64,000 nucleotides of DNA, taken from Chryseobacterium indicum. Lineage in GTDB: Bacteria > Bacteroidota > Bacteroidia > Flavobacteriales > Weeksellaceae. A program made the translations under genes and the position numbers. The notes under the pieces are model-generated. The model ran no database searches and had not been told where the DNA came from. It saw nothing but the letters and a program-made list of their open reading frames with translations. Of the stretch, positions 19,762 through 28,548 are shown piece after piece. The DNA lies in NCBI RefSeq assembly GCF_021504595.1, contig NZ_JACSGT010000001.1:744001-808000 (forward strand), given 5' to 3'. Numbering within the stretch: the first letter of the stretch is position 1; every line of letters begins with the position of its first letter.

Positions 19762-19979
19762 AGAACAAAAAAATCCTCCGAAGCAGGACAAATATCAAAA
19801 ACAATTAATTATTGTTGTTAAAAACCAACTGAAAACGTCATTACTTGAAGTAGGCTAAACTCCTTTAAAGTATTATTTGAATCTTGTGTACTAAGCTTTA
19901 GGAAAAGTGGGTTGGAATAAAATTGTAATGCGGTAAGGTTAAAATAACGTGAACTCGATCTATATTCTTATTATTTTGG

Positions 19980-20090
19980 GCAGCTTTTCCGCCCTCCGTT
20001 CCCGCTTTTTGTAGTTTTGCCAAAGCTTTTCCAGTCACAAAAACTACAAAAGAGCTCCACTCAGGTCGGGCTGCAACAGCATTGTGCAAA
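19980..20090. repeat. Intergenic hairpin element, likely interspersed repeat
   Basis: TTTTGTAGTTTT (20007-20018) pairs with AAAACTACAAAA (20040-20051); the flanks hold GC-richer text (CCGCCCTCCGTTCCCGC; GAGCTCCACTCAGGTCGGGC) unlike the surrounding AT-rich DNA. This compact GC block around a hairpin looks like a dispersed Flavobacteriia intergenic repeat. A - strand open frame here is a shadow. Confidence 0.45.
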
Positions 20091-20180
20091 AATACTCCAA
20101 AACAAATCGTAAATATTTGATATACAATTTTTTATTACTGAGTTAACGTTAAAATATAGTATACCGGAGTATGGAATGAA

Positions 20181-20632
20181 TGAGCAGTAGTAAAAATGTA
20201 CTGTAGTAAGCTTTAAATGTTAAGCAGTAAGTATCAGAAGAGGTGAGCAGTAGTAAAAATGTAGTGTAGTAACCCTAAAATGTACTGTGTTAAGTATCAG
20301 AAGAGGTGAGCAGTAGTAAAAATGTAGTGTAGTAAGCCTAAAATGTACTGTGTTAAGCAGCAGAAAAGGTGAGCAGTAGTAAAAATGTACTGTAGTAAGC
20401 AGCAGAAAAGGTGAGCAGTAATAAAGTTGCAGAACAGTAAGCCTTCAATCCAAGACAGTGGAATGTAAATGGAGAACATTTTGTTAAAATTGCTGTACAG
20501 TAGGCTTTCAATCTATAACAGTGGAATATAAATATAGAATACTGCAATAAAAATACATCACAGTAAACTTTCGGTACAGGACAGTAGAGCGTAGAGAAAG
20601 AATACTGCAATAAAATTGCATAACAGTAAACG
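20181..20632. repeat. 21-bp-register CAGTA repeat array upstream of payload 1
   Basis: The left part is a 63-bp unit starting GAGCAGTAGTAAAAATGTA at 20182, 20245, 20308 and 20371, then a 42-bp step to 20413. CAGTA-like words inside it are spaced 19, 21 and 23. The right part has CAGTA, CAGTG or the inverse TACTG exactly 21 bases apart at 20435, 20456, 20498, 20519, 20540, 20561, 20582, 20603 and 20624, with one weak site at 20477. Twenty-one bases equal two helical turns, so every site faces the same side of the DNA. No unique spacers, so not CRISPR. Confidence 0.8.
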
Positions 20633-20813
20633 TCCATTTAAAATAATCAAGACATTAAAAAATCTTTGATTTTTTTAACTTATGTGCTCTTTTTTTCATT
20701 TAAGCATTAAACTTAAAAAAACTAAAGTGTTTAAATCTCTTGCATCTTTTGTGGTAAAAGTTTAAAGTAAATTTCTGTATTACCGTCATCAGAAATCATT
20801 TCGGGAAACCACT

Positions 20814-20880
20814 TACTGCAACTACAGAATCCCCCGCTCTAAAAAAGGCTTATTCTCTTTAAAAATTCTGAATTTTGAAT
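20814..20880 (+). promoter_or_regulatory. Bipartite element upstream of payload 1
   Basis: TACTGCAACTACAGAAT at 20814-20830, then 39 bases, then GAATTTTGAAT at 20870. The same pair with the same 39-base spacing occurs before payload 2 and before the first fibre gene. Probably a shared promoter or regulator site. Its TACTGCAA start also occurs twice in the upstream 21-bp array (20540, 20603). Confidence 0.6.
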
Positions 20881-21010
20881 CTGGAATTTCAGCCGGATCA
20901 AAAGAAAAAAGCACAGCACTTCCGATTTCTCATCATAACGCTGTGTACACCTTACAGGCAGTAAAATCTTAAAAAACTACAATACCGGGTATGATTTTTC
21001 AGTTACATCA

Positions 21011-21051
21011 GGTACGGTAAAGCGCAGCTCCCATGTTGTGCTTTACGTGCC
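21011..21051 (+). promoter_or_regulatory. Conserved leader hairpin, payload 1
   Basis: GGTACGGTAAAGC pairs with GCTTTACGTGCC (one bulged G) 35 bases before the start codon, followed by TTTT. It is preserved before payload 2. It could be an attenuator or a translation-control hairpin. Confidence 0.5.
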
Positions 21052-21086
21052 TTTTAAACAAAATATAATTAAAAAACACCAAGTCA

Positions 21087-24000
21087 ATGAAAGCAGCAAA
21101 ACCTGTAGAAAAAGACAATAAAAGCCATCATAGCCAGAGCAAAAAGCAGAAAGCTAAAAAGCCGGTGGTGGTACCTCTGCCCGTGGCGGAAGTGGCTCCT
21201 TTACAAACCCAAAAGCCTGAAGAATCTGCAGCTCTTGCAGGATTCGCAACCCCGAATATCAATAAGACGAATGCAAGCGGAATTATCGCTCCGGTTCACG
21301 ATTCACAGACCATTTACGATCAGGGTTCCGAAATAGCATATGGTAGATTTCAGGAAAGTATGGCAGAAACCGGAGATATCAGTCATTCGGATACCAAAGA
21401 GCAGGAAAAAGATTATATATCGACTCTGAATATTGACCAGATAAAAGATTATCATGATCAGAAGTCCGGAACGTATATGCCAAAAACATTAGAAGAACAG
21501 GCAGCAGCTCATCAGGAAAACAAAAAAAATCTGGAAGCCAAGCAGCAGATAAAAACAGAAGGCAAAGCCAGTGCTGATTTTTCTTTGGCAGACTTGTCCC
21601 ATTCTCCGGCGACACAACTGGCAGATCATTTTAATGCAGTTCAAAACAACAGTACTACACTTTTACATAACCAAGCCGAGAAAGCCACAACCGGACTTCC
21701 AAAAGTAAATGCAAAAACGGGCAGTGCTTTTTCCGGATCTAAAGTAAAAAATAAAACAAAAGCTAATAAAACAACAGCAAAATCAGGCAAAAAGATTGTT
21801 AAATCTGTAAGTCAAAAATCACAGCAGAAAGAAATCTCATTCCCACAAAAAGATCCGCTTAAAAAAGTTGATTATACTTTTAAGGCTGCAAATGTAAAGG
21901 TAGGTATTGAAAAGCAGGCCCAAAGCCAGCTGGATGCGATTAATCTAAATACTTCTGCAATTCCTGCAACAATGCAGCAAAGCGCACGATTAGATCTTAC
22001 GGGAGAAGCAGATCTAGAGCACCTGTCTATCGAGCAGCATGATGTTGCTCAGGATCTCAGCATCAAAAAAGATCATGCAGGACAAGATATTCATAAAGAT
22101 TACGGTGAGAACGACATTATTAAGAAACCAAAAGATGAAATTCTGAAACCTTCACACAAAATAGCTTCCAAGGCAGCTAAAAAGCAGCCCATTAATGCCC
22201 TGAAATTGGAAGGTATTGATGAAACCGGAATTAATGCTCAGTTTGCACCTGTTATTCAGACGAAAATAGGAGCAGAGAATGAAAAATATCAGGCAGCAGA
22301 ACTGGAGCATCACCAAAAAATGCTTGAGCAGGAACAAAATGCCGAAACAAAGATAGGAGAGGAAAAAGACAAATCTCACCAGAACCAGCTTAAAACGGTA
22401 AAAGATGCCCAGTCGGATGTTCACAGTTCCAGAGTGGAATGGCAAAATGCACTTGATAAAACGGAGGCAGATTTTGCTAAAAAATCTAATGACCATACCA
22501 AAGCAACACTTGGCAATATAAAAACGGAAAAGAGTAAAGGCGAAACGGCAGCTCAGGGTCATATTGATACGGCTAACAAAGAAGCTCTCAAGAAAAAACA
22601 GGAAGCCGACAAAAATGCACAAGAGAAAAAAGCTGAAAAGAAAAAAGAAAGCGGCGGATTCTTCGGCTGGGTTGCAGACAAGGCTTCAGCATTCATTAAT
22701 GCGCTTAAAGATGCATTGAATTATATTTTCACCAAACTGCGGGAAGCAGTTAAAGCCATTTTTGAGGCTGCCAAAAAATTAGTTTTGGCTGCGCTGGAAA
22801 TTGCCCGAAAAGCTATTGTAAATCTTATCAAAGGATTCGCTTCATTATTAAAAGGCTTTCTGGATATTGCTTTGGCGGCGTTCCCTGCTATAAGAGACCG
22901 ACTGAAAGCCAAAATAGATAAATACGTAGCTGCAGCCGAAAAATTGGTGAATCAGGTTTTTGAAGTCTTTAAGAAAGCGGTTGCTGCTATTATTGATTTC
23001 ATGGCTCAGGCAGTAGATACCTTACTGGGAGCGTTGCAAGTGGTATATAATTTTGTGCTTGATGCGATTAATTTTATTGTAGCCGGAATTATAAAAATAA
23101 TGGAAGGCTTAGCCAACTTAATTAGTTCTGCTATGGCAATGCCGGACAATTTTATGGGACAAATTTCTGAAGAGTTTTTGGGCATGGATGTTACACAGCC
23201 GTTGCCATTTGAAAAAACAGCAATGAAAGAAGTTGCAAACTCAGTGTCAGATTCTGAGTATACTGATTTGTTAGGTCGAAAATCTTATGACGAGAACGAT
23301 TTTCATGTGGATTCAATAACCAACGATATGGAACTGAGTCCGGAAATTCTTTCACAATTACAAAACAGCAAAGGTGAAGTTCATTTTGGAGCTAATGAAA
23401 ATACCATTGATACGTTCAAACAATCTGTTGGTGATTCCGGAGAACAGGAAGACAAAGCGACCTCAACAAAAAATTCGGATGTTCCTTCTGATCCTTATGC
23501 TCAAGCTGATTGGTTTATCAATTACCAAAACAGCCAGTCACCGCCGAGTACCGCTACAGAAAACGCTTCCGGAAAGCAAGCGGCAACATCTGGTTCAATG
23601 CCTGAAGAAATGAAGTTGGTAGGACCTTGGACTCCTGGTGTTCGCTTGTATTATCTGAAAGAACAAATGTGGGCAGGAATTAAGAAAAACTGGGCAGAAA
23701 ATAAATGGAAGTATATTGGCATCGGAGCTGCAATTGTTGCTGGAATAACCGCATTAGCGATTCTTACGGCGGGAGCTATTTTGGGACTCATTCCTCCTGC
23801 ACTCGAGATCTTTGCGGCACTAATGATGGCACAAGCTGTTGCAAAAGCGAGTGGTTTCTTCAAAACGTTTATGACTGATGGTTGGCTAGGAAAAACGGCT
23901 ACAGCAGGAAAAGCATTGGCAAGAGCGATAGGAATTATTTTAGTTGAATTAATTTTCATACTTTTATTCGATTCTGCGGCTTTGTTTAAAGTATTAAAAA

Positions 24001-24779
24001 CGGCTGCCAAAAGCGGGGTAAAAGGAGTAGCAAATTTAGCCAAAGCAGGAGCGAAAAGTACGCTGAAAGCAGGTAAAAATGCTCTTGTTGCTACCGGAAA
24101 AGGATTTATAAAACAAGCGGGCAAAGCTAAGTTCTTTATAAAAGGCATAGGCAAAGGCATTGCTAAAAGAGCTAAAAACTTAGACGAGTTAGGTGAAAAC
24201 TTAGCGAAACGTTTTAAATTTAAAGGATTTAAAATTGTTGTCAAAGGATTTAAATTTTATCTTTACGGAAGTGTTAACCCTTGGGTTTTACTGGCAAGTG
24301 GAGAAGTAAAAAAATATTCACCTGATGAAATCATCTCTGGAAAAACATCAATAGGTGAAAAAGTTAAGGTATTAGATGATTTAGGTAATGAAGTTGAAGG
24401 TATTATTGTAGCTTCACCAAGGGGAGCAATTCAAGGAAGTCAAAAGCTTTGGAATGTTATAAAATCTTATCCAGGTAAAACAATTAGGTACGGCAAAAAT
24501 ATCTTTAAGCTTGACAAAAAAAGTTTTCAGCATATATTTCAACGTCATCATCCGAGTTTTTGGGAAGGATCAATAAGAGCGGAACAATCATTTTTACCTA
24601 AACATTGGGGCGTTAAAGATGTTGAAGAAGCAATATTAGAAGTAATGGACCAAAATAAGGCATTATTAATTTGTAAAAAATCAAATAAAGGGATGTTTCA
24701 AATAGAAGGAACTGTAGGAAATATTAATATAACAATAGGATTTAAAGATGGTAGAATCGGTCAGTTTTATACAAGATAA
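21087..24779 (+). CDS. eCIS polymorphic payload toxin 1
   Basis: 1230 residues. Residues 1-70 are a basic, Pro/Gln-rich, probably disordered leader almost identical to payload 2. About 400-525 is a charged coiled region. About 525-705 and 870-966 hold amphipathic and hydrophobic helices (GIGAAIVAGITALAILTAGA), possibly for membrane insertion. A Lys-rich stretch follows, then a pre-toxin block at about 1038-1073 (GFKFYLYGSVNPWVLLASG). The tip at 1074-1230 contains FQHIFQRHHPSFW and FLPKHWGVKDVEEAI, suggestive of a BECR/EndoU-like RNase but unproven. The immunity gene overlaps the end. It matches the general architecture of eCIS-loaded toxins rather than a secreted CDI protein, as it lacks a signal peptide. 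Confidence 0.8.
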   Translation: MKAAKPVEKDNKSHHSQSKKQKAKKPVVVPLPVAEVAPLQTQKPEESAALAGFATPNINKTNASGIIAPVHDSQTIYDQGSEIAYGRFQESMAETGDISHSDTKEQEKDYISTLNIDQIKDYHDQKSGTYMPKTLEEQAAAHQENKKNLEAKQQIKTEGKASADFSLADLSHSPATQLADHFNAVQNNSTTLLHNQAEKATTGLPKVNAKTGSAFSGSKVKNKTKANKTTAKSGKKIVKSVSQKSQQKEISFPQKDPLKKVDYTFKAANVKVGIEKQAQSQLDAINLNTSAIPATMQQSARLDLTGEADLEHLSIEQHDVAQDLSIKKDHAGQDIHKDYGENDIIKKPKDEILKPSHKIASKAAKKQPINALKLEGIDETGINAQFAPVIQTKIGAENEKYQAAELEHHQKMLEQEQNAETKIGEEKDKSHQNQLKTVKDAQSDVHSSRVEWQNALDKTEADFAKKSNDHTKATLGNIKTEKSKGETAAQGHIDTANKEALKKKQEADKNAQEKKAEKKKESGGFFGWVADKASAFINALKDALNYIFTKLREAVKAIFEAAKKLVLAALEIARKAIVNLIKGFASLLKGFLDIALAAFPAIRDRLKAKIDKYVAAAEKLVNQVFEVFKKAVAAIIDFMAQAVDTLLGALQVVYNFVLDAINFIVAGIIKIMEGLANLISSAMAMPDNFMGQISEEFLGMDVTQPLPFEKTAMKEVANSVSDSEYTDLLGRKSYDENDFHVDSITNDMELSPEILSQLQNSKGEVHFGANENTIDTFKQSVGDSGEQEDKATSTKNSDVPSDPYAQADWFINYQNSQSPPSTATENASGKQAATSGSMPEEMKLVGPWTPGVRLYYLKEQMWAGIKKNWAENKWKYIGIGAAIVAGITALAILTAGAILGLIPPALEIFAALMMAQAVAKASGFFKTFMTDGWLGKTATAGKALARAIGIILVELIFILLFDSAALFKVLKTAAKSGVKGVANLAKAGAKSTLKAGKNALVATGKGFIKQAGKAKFFIKGIGKGIAKRAKNLDELGENLAKRFKFKGFKIVVKGFKFYLYGSVNPWVLLASGEVKKYSPDEIISGKTSIGEKVKVLDDLGNEVEGIIVASPRGAIQGSQKLWNVIKSYPGKTIRYGKNIFKLDKKSFQHIFQRHHPSFWEGSIRAEQSFLPKHWGVKDVEEAILEVMDQNKALLICKKSNKGMFQIEGTVGNINITIGFKDGRIGQFYTR
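24199..24306 (+). repeat. Pre-toxin block PT1, functional copy
   Basis: This stretch of payload 1, ending NPWVLLASG, reappears at 25400-25505 and 27150-27229 at the head of downstream toxin remnants. It marks the junction where tips are exchanged. Confidence 0.8.
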
Positions 24780-25284
24780 AGAAATTCAAGTAGAATTTTT
24801 CTTAAAAAAGCGAAATGTTGTCATTGATAACTTAAAAGACATCTCGAAGAATTGGCAATTTTATTTTCTTCGTTTTAATGAATTAAATGAAAGCCAATTA
24901 AGCGAATATTTAGAAGAGGATAACTTTTATATAGAGGGCGCTATATACATATCATATTATGGAACAGAACTCATAGGATTTAAATATTGGGATTTAATTG
25001 ACCAATTATGCTCATATTTCATTAATTCTATTTACAGTTTAATAATAGATAATGAAGAGTGTGACAAGTTTTATTTTCCAGATCAACCCATTGAAGTTAA
25101 TTTAAAAAAAGAAAAAGAACATATCTGGATTAAAATTGGTAATGAAAAACCACTTTATTTAAATAAAGATGTCTTTATTAAAGAATTTTTAAAGGCTAGT
25201 AAAGATCTTTACGAAAGAATAAATGTCAATTCTTACACATTGGAAATTGAGAAGATAGAAGAAACTCTTAAGTATTTAAAGTAA
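24748..25284 (+). CDS. Immunity protein for payload 1
   Basis: 178 residues, acidic, no signal peptide or membrane segment. The ATG at 24748 lies inside the toxin gene, giving a 32-base overlap that couples production of antidote and toxin. I do not recognise a named immunity family. Notable text: YYGTELIGFKYWDLIDQLCS and PIEVNLKKEKEHIWIKI. Its position, overlap and following terminator support an immunity role. Confidence 0.7.
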   Translation: MVESVSFIQDKEIQVEFFLKKRNVVIDNLKDISKNWQFYFLRFNELNESQLSEYLEEDNFYIEGAIYISYYGTELIGFKYWDLIDQLCSYFINSIYSLIIDNEECDKFYFPDQPIEVNLKKEKEHIWIKIGNEKPLYLNKDVFIKEFLKASKDLYERINVNSYTLEIEKIEETLKYLK

Positions 25285-25338
25285 AAATCTAAGTTTATAA
25301 AGAATTTAGGAACTGATACTACATATCTAAAGCTATAA

Positions 25339-25374
25339 AACTCTGCAAAGTCAAAACCTTTGCGGAGTTTTTTT
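25339..25374 (+). terminator. Terminator after payload 1 immunity gene
   Basis: AACTCTGCAAAG pairs with CTTTGCGGAGTT, followed by seven Ts. It closes the first toxin-immunity unit. Confidence 0.85.
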
Positions 25375-25398
25375 GTAATTGGTTTGAAGATATTTAAA

Positions 25399-25599
25399 AG
25401 TTTAGCCAAACGTTTTAAATTTAAAGGATTTAAAATTGTTGTAAAAGGATTTAAGTTTTATCTTTAAGGAAGCGTTAATCCTTGGGTTTTACTGGCGAAT
25501 GGAGATCTTGAAAAAATAGAAAAATCAGATATCATATCGAAAGGAAAAGTAGGTGAAGAGATTAGATTTTTTGAAGCTTCTTTTAGGTATACTGATGAA
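25399..25599 (+). pseudogene. Silent payload tip fragment (PT1 copy with stop)
   Basis: This begins with the PT1 block in frame (SLAKRFKFKGFKIVVKGF), but a TAA at 25465-25467 replaces the TAC of payload 1. After the VLLANG junction a different tip starts (GDLEKIEKSDIISKGKVGEE) and runs in frame into the next feature. There is no start codon or core, so it cannot be delivered as it stands. It is a stored or decayed tip. Confidence 0.7.
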
Positions 25600-26373
25600 A
25601 TGGGAGAAGGATTAACCAAAGAAGGATTACAAGAATTTACTGATAATTGGGTGAGAAGTAATGGAATGAGAGAAGCATCCGAAAGAGCCATTGAAGATGC
25701 TGTAAGATTATTGAGCGTACCTGTATTAGGAGAGTTAAGCTCTGAAACTATTAAAGAACAAATTGTATTATGTGAAAAATGCAATAAGCGTAAAATTGAA
25801 TTTAAAAATATAGAATATATTTTTGATAGATGGAATGGTGAAGATATAATTACGGCTGTAGGCGAATATTTTATTTCAGAAAGATTGAAAGAAAAGTTAG
25901 AAGAGAAAGAAATTAAAGGGTACGAAACAATTTCTATAAAAACATCTTTTACAAAGAATAAAGCAGGAGTCAAAAAGTTTGGTAAAAATGCATATCAAAA
26001 AGAATTACCAAATTTCTATCATTTGAAAGTCAAAGGTCGTACTGAAGCACATTTAGATGGATGGTTTAAAGTTATAAGCACATGTGAATCATGTGGAAGA
26101 GAAAGAAGAATGATTACAATTGACGCTCTCAATTCTATTGCTGATCCAAGTACATTAAATAAAGATGATAAATTCCTTATCCCAAATATTTATTTTGACA
26201 CTTGGAATAATGAGGATGATTTGTTCTTATTTGTGGAATCAATAAATCATCCTGTCATTACTCAAAATTTCATTGACTGTTTAACAGAATTAGGAATAGA
26301 ACTAAATAAAAAAGAAAGTATTTGGGTTAGATCTGTTAAATGGATAAATAGAAATGTGGATATAATTGAGTAG
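25600..26373 (+). CDS. Tip remnant fused to a CxxC immunity-like protein
   Basis: 257 residues. The first about 30 residues continue the silent tip upstream; from RLLSVPVLGELS onward the protein matches its paralogue downstream. Two Cys pairs (CEKCNKRK near residue 58 and CESCGRER near 164) suggest metal binding. Other conserved text: FDRWNGEDIITAVGEYFIS and VITQNFIDCLTELGI. The body of the toxin domain seems deleted, so toxin remnant and immunity share one frame. A true start inside, e.g. the ATG at 25666, is possible. I suspect an Imm11/DUF1629-like fold only weakly. Confidence 0.6.
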   Translation: MGEGLTKEGLQEFTDNWVRSNGMREASERAIEDAVRLLSVPVLGELSSETIKEQIVLCEKCNKRKIEFKNIEYIFDRWNGEDIITAVGEYFISERLKEKLEEKEIKGYETISIKTSFTKNKAGVKKFGKNAYQKELPNFYHLKVKGRTEAHLDGWFKVISTCESCGRERRMITIDALNSIADPSTLNKDDKFLIPNIYFDTWNNEDDLFLFVESINHPVITQNFIDCLTELGIELNKKESIWVRSVKWINRNVDIIE

Positions 26374-26386
26374 ACGAAACTTAATT

Positions 26387-27073
26387 ATGAAAATAAATTT
26401 ATTACTAGCAATACCTGTGATGGGAGAATTAAGCCCAAATACAGTTAAAACGGAAGCTGTGATATGTGAATCTTGCAAGAGAAGGAAAACACAATACACT
26501 AATATTACTTATGTTTTTGATAGATGGAGAGGAGAAGATATTATTAGTGGATCTGCACAATTTTTCATTTCCCAACGATTAAAAGAAAAATTAGAAGAGA
26601 AAAATATTAAAGGTTATAAGTTAACTCCTATAGATACTGCTTTTTCTGAACAACGGGGCGGAATCCATAAATTTGGAAAAGAAGCGTATCAAAAGGAATT
26701 GCCCAACTTTTATCATTTTGAAATTTTTAAAAAACAGAAGGAGATATTGATGATTGGTATGAAATTATTGATACTTTTGAATGTCCGAAATGCGGAGCCA
26801 ATAAAAAACTAATCACTATCGAAGGAATAGGTTCAATGGAAACTCCTGAATTGTCAGGGAAGGAATTTGAAAACCCACTTCCAAGAAATGTATATAAGGA
26901 AAGTTGGCAGGGAGATGATATTTTTTTGCTTCAAGACGGTTTAAATCAACCAACTGTCACACAGAATTTCATTGATTGTCTCTCAGAATTAGATATAAAA
27001 CTTAATGAAAAAGGAAGGAGTCTGGCTTCTTCCTGTTCATTGGATAGATGAAAATAAAAATATTATTGAATAA
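26387..27073 (+). pseudogene. Frameshifted paralogue of the CxxC immunity protein
   Basis: The reading begins at the ATG 26387 (MKINLLLAIPVMGELS) and closely parallels the previous protein (CESCKRRK; FDRWRGEDIISG). A shift in an A run near 26740 moves it to another frame (CPKCGANKKLITIEGIGSM), and a second shift near 27015 restores the ending (VHWIDENKNIIE, stop at 27073). With two indels it is dead. It arose from tandem duplication of an immunity gene. Confidence 0.8.
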
Positions 27074-27104
27074 TTAAATTTTCACTTTACAAAAAATTCT
27101 ATAA

Positions 27105-27141
27105 AAACTTCGCAAATGAATTACCATATGCGGAGTTTTTT
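27105..27141 (+). terminator. Terminator after CxxC immunity pair
   Basis: AAACTTCGCA pairs with TGCGGAGTTT, then a T run. It ends the second cassette. Confidence 0.8.
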
Positions 27142-27149
27142 ATTTCATC

Positions 27150-27372
27150 AATTTAAGATTAAAGGATTTAAATTTTATCTTTACGGAAGCATTAATGCTT
27201 GGGTTTTACTGACTACACGTGAAGTGAAATAACTGAATTCGCTGCAAAAACAGATGTTTTTATAACACGATCTTTAGATGATATTGCAATGGCTGAATTA
27301 AATGCGTGAAGAAAGTTAACAGAAAATGAAATAGCAACGATTACAAATAGTTTAAAACAATTACTTGATTAA
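27150..27372 (+). pseudogene. Degenerate PT1 plus tip remnant
   Basis: A shortened PT1 block (GFKFYLYGSINAWVLLT) is followed by stops and a short remnant (KTDVFITRSLDDIAMAEL, ending SLKQLLD). The TAA at 27370-27372 overlaps the next ATG by one base, preserving a toxin-immunity junction of the same TAATG type as payload 2. Confidence 0.65.
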
Positions 27373-27992
27373 TGGATAATAAAGAAAAAATATTCACATT
27401 CAATTCTAAGGGTTGGATAGGTAATTTAGGAAAAAAAAGTTCGATAGTACAACAGCCAAAGTGTGAAGTTTGTAATAGAGAGATTTTGGAAGAGATTGAA
27501 TATTCAAAGGTTGAATTAGAAATCGAAAAGTATAACGGAGAAGATATGTTTAGTGCTTATGGTTTGTTAATAGTCTCTGAAAATCTGTATATTGCATTAA
27601 GAGACTCTGGCATTAAAGGTTTTGCACCGATAAAAGTGAATAAAGTAAAATATAAATATGGTGATGTTGATACAAAAACAGTTCCTACATTAGTCTATTT
27701 AGCTATTTTGGCTCCAGCTGTTAGAAATATACCTATAGCAAGTGATTTTACAGGTATTTGTGAAGGATGTAATTTATACTTGAATAAATATAACAAAGAA
27801 AAATCAAAGCTAATCATTAGGAACAGTGAAGAAGATGCAATCCATTTACAGGTTTTTTATGATTCGTATGAAGGAGCAGATATTTTTAATTTTGCTGATC
27901 ATGGTGAAATAGGAGTAACGCAAAAATTCCTTGATGTTATTAAGGATTTCAATTGTCCAAAGAATATTGTTATTCCTGCTGAATGGATATAA
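27372..27992 (+). CDS. CxxC immunity-like protein (third family member)
   Basis: 206 residues, distant paralogue of the two upstream immunity-like proteins: CEVCNREI near residue 35 and CEGCNLYL near 132, with EKYNGEDMFSAYGLLIVSEN and VTQKFLDVIKDF matching their conserved places. It starts in a TAATG overlap with a toxin remnant and is followed by a terminator. It is probably the surviving antidote of a lost toxin, protecting against siblings that still carry it. Function inferred. Confidence 0.65.
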   Translation: MDNKEKIFTFNSKGWIGNLGKKSSIVQQPKCEVCNREILEEIEYSKVELEIEKYNGEDMFSAYGLLIVSENLYIALRDSGIKGFAPIKVNKVKYKYGDVDTKTVPTLVYLAILAPAVRNIPIASDFTGICEGCNLYLNKYNKEKSKLIIRNSEEDAIHLQVFYDSYEGADIFNFADHGEIGVTQKFLDVIKDFNCPKNIVIPAEWI

Positions 27993-28011
27993 TATTTGCT
28001 TCAGAATAAAC

Positions 28012-28043
28012 AAAAAGCATCTCATAATAGGGATGCTTTTATT
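28012..28043 (+). terminator. Terminator after third CxxC immunity gene
   Basis: AAAAGCATC pairs with GATGCTTTT. A close variant of this hairpin ends two later cassettes at 32974 and 34056. Confidence 0.75.
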
Positions 28044-28056
28044 GTTGAAAATACAA

Positions 28057-28524
28057 TTTAAAATTTTAACTAAATTGGCTTTAAGGAAATTTGGCTAGAG
28101 AAGCATGGAAGATTTATAGAACTTTGGGGAGAGTTTAACTCTAGTGTTCTTTTGATGAGAGAAGATGTGGAAGGAAATAAAATAGCAGATGTAGTTGATG
28201 TTGATTCAAAACAGTTAAGAAAAGATTTAAATTCAAACCAACTCATTGGCAAAGAAGTCCAGATAGAAGGAAGCAAAGGTTTCGTTATTGATGATGTCGG
28301 AAACAAATATTCTACTGAAGTTCAGGGGTACACAGCATCTCAAAAACTAGATGAATATAACCAAGAGCAGATATAGGGCATAAAAATGGAGAGAAATGGG
28401 AAGAGCGACTAAAGATGCATAAAGAAGCTGGAGCTACCAGAGAGCAAATAATAGAAGCAAAAATAATCCCAATTTATATATAATTGAAAAGAGGAGTTCT
28501 AATAGAAGTAGAAAATTAGATTAG
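28057..28524 (+). pseudogene. Pre-toxin PT2 plus GH-E nuclease tip, frameshifted
   Basis: This begins with PT2, a different pre-toxin block (GRFIELWGEFNSSVLL), then a tip of about 115 residues. Near 28365 the frame shifts to give DIGHKNGEKWEERLKMHKEA, and near 28460 it shifts again to NNPNLYIIEKRSSNRSRKLD, ending at 28524. The GHK start and the RSSNRSRKL end match GH-E nucleases of the HNH/Endo VII superfamily known in polymorphic toxins. Two indels plus a missing base in PT2 make it inactive. Confidence 0.75.
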
Positions 28525-28548
28525 TAATTAATTAAAAACAGAGAGAGT

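Larger units (their letters stand above)
20814..21300 (+). repeat. Payload leader repeat, copy 1
   Basis: About 270 bases of 5' leader plus the first about 70 codons of payload 1 are near-identical to 37319-37800 in front of and within payload 2. Beyond this the two genes diverge. This repeat supplies homology for recombination between the payload genes. Confidence 0.85.

Noticed and set aside
19898..20089. - strand 63-codon frame
   Set aside because: Overlies the intergenic hairpin element; composition follows the repeat, not protein coding.
20181..20632. CRISPR array
   Set aside because: Repeats are short and degenerate with no unique spacers of constant length and no cas genes nearby.
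20353..20637. - strand coding frame of 94 codons through the repeat array
   Set aside because: It stays open only because the repeat unit (21) is a multiple of three. The Cys/Tyr/Leu-rich product has no credible protein features.
23651..24244. - strand 197-codon frame inside payload 1
   Set aside because: Antisense shadow of the Ala/Lys-rich helical region; no start context or family.
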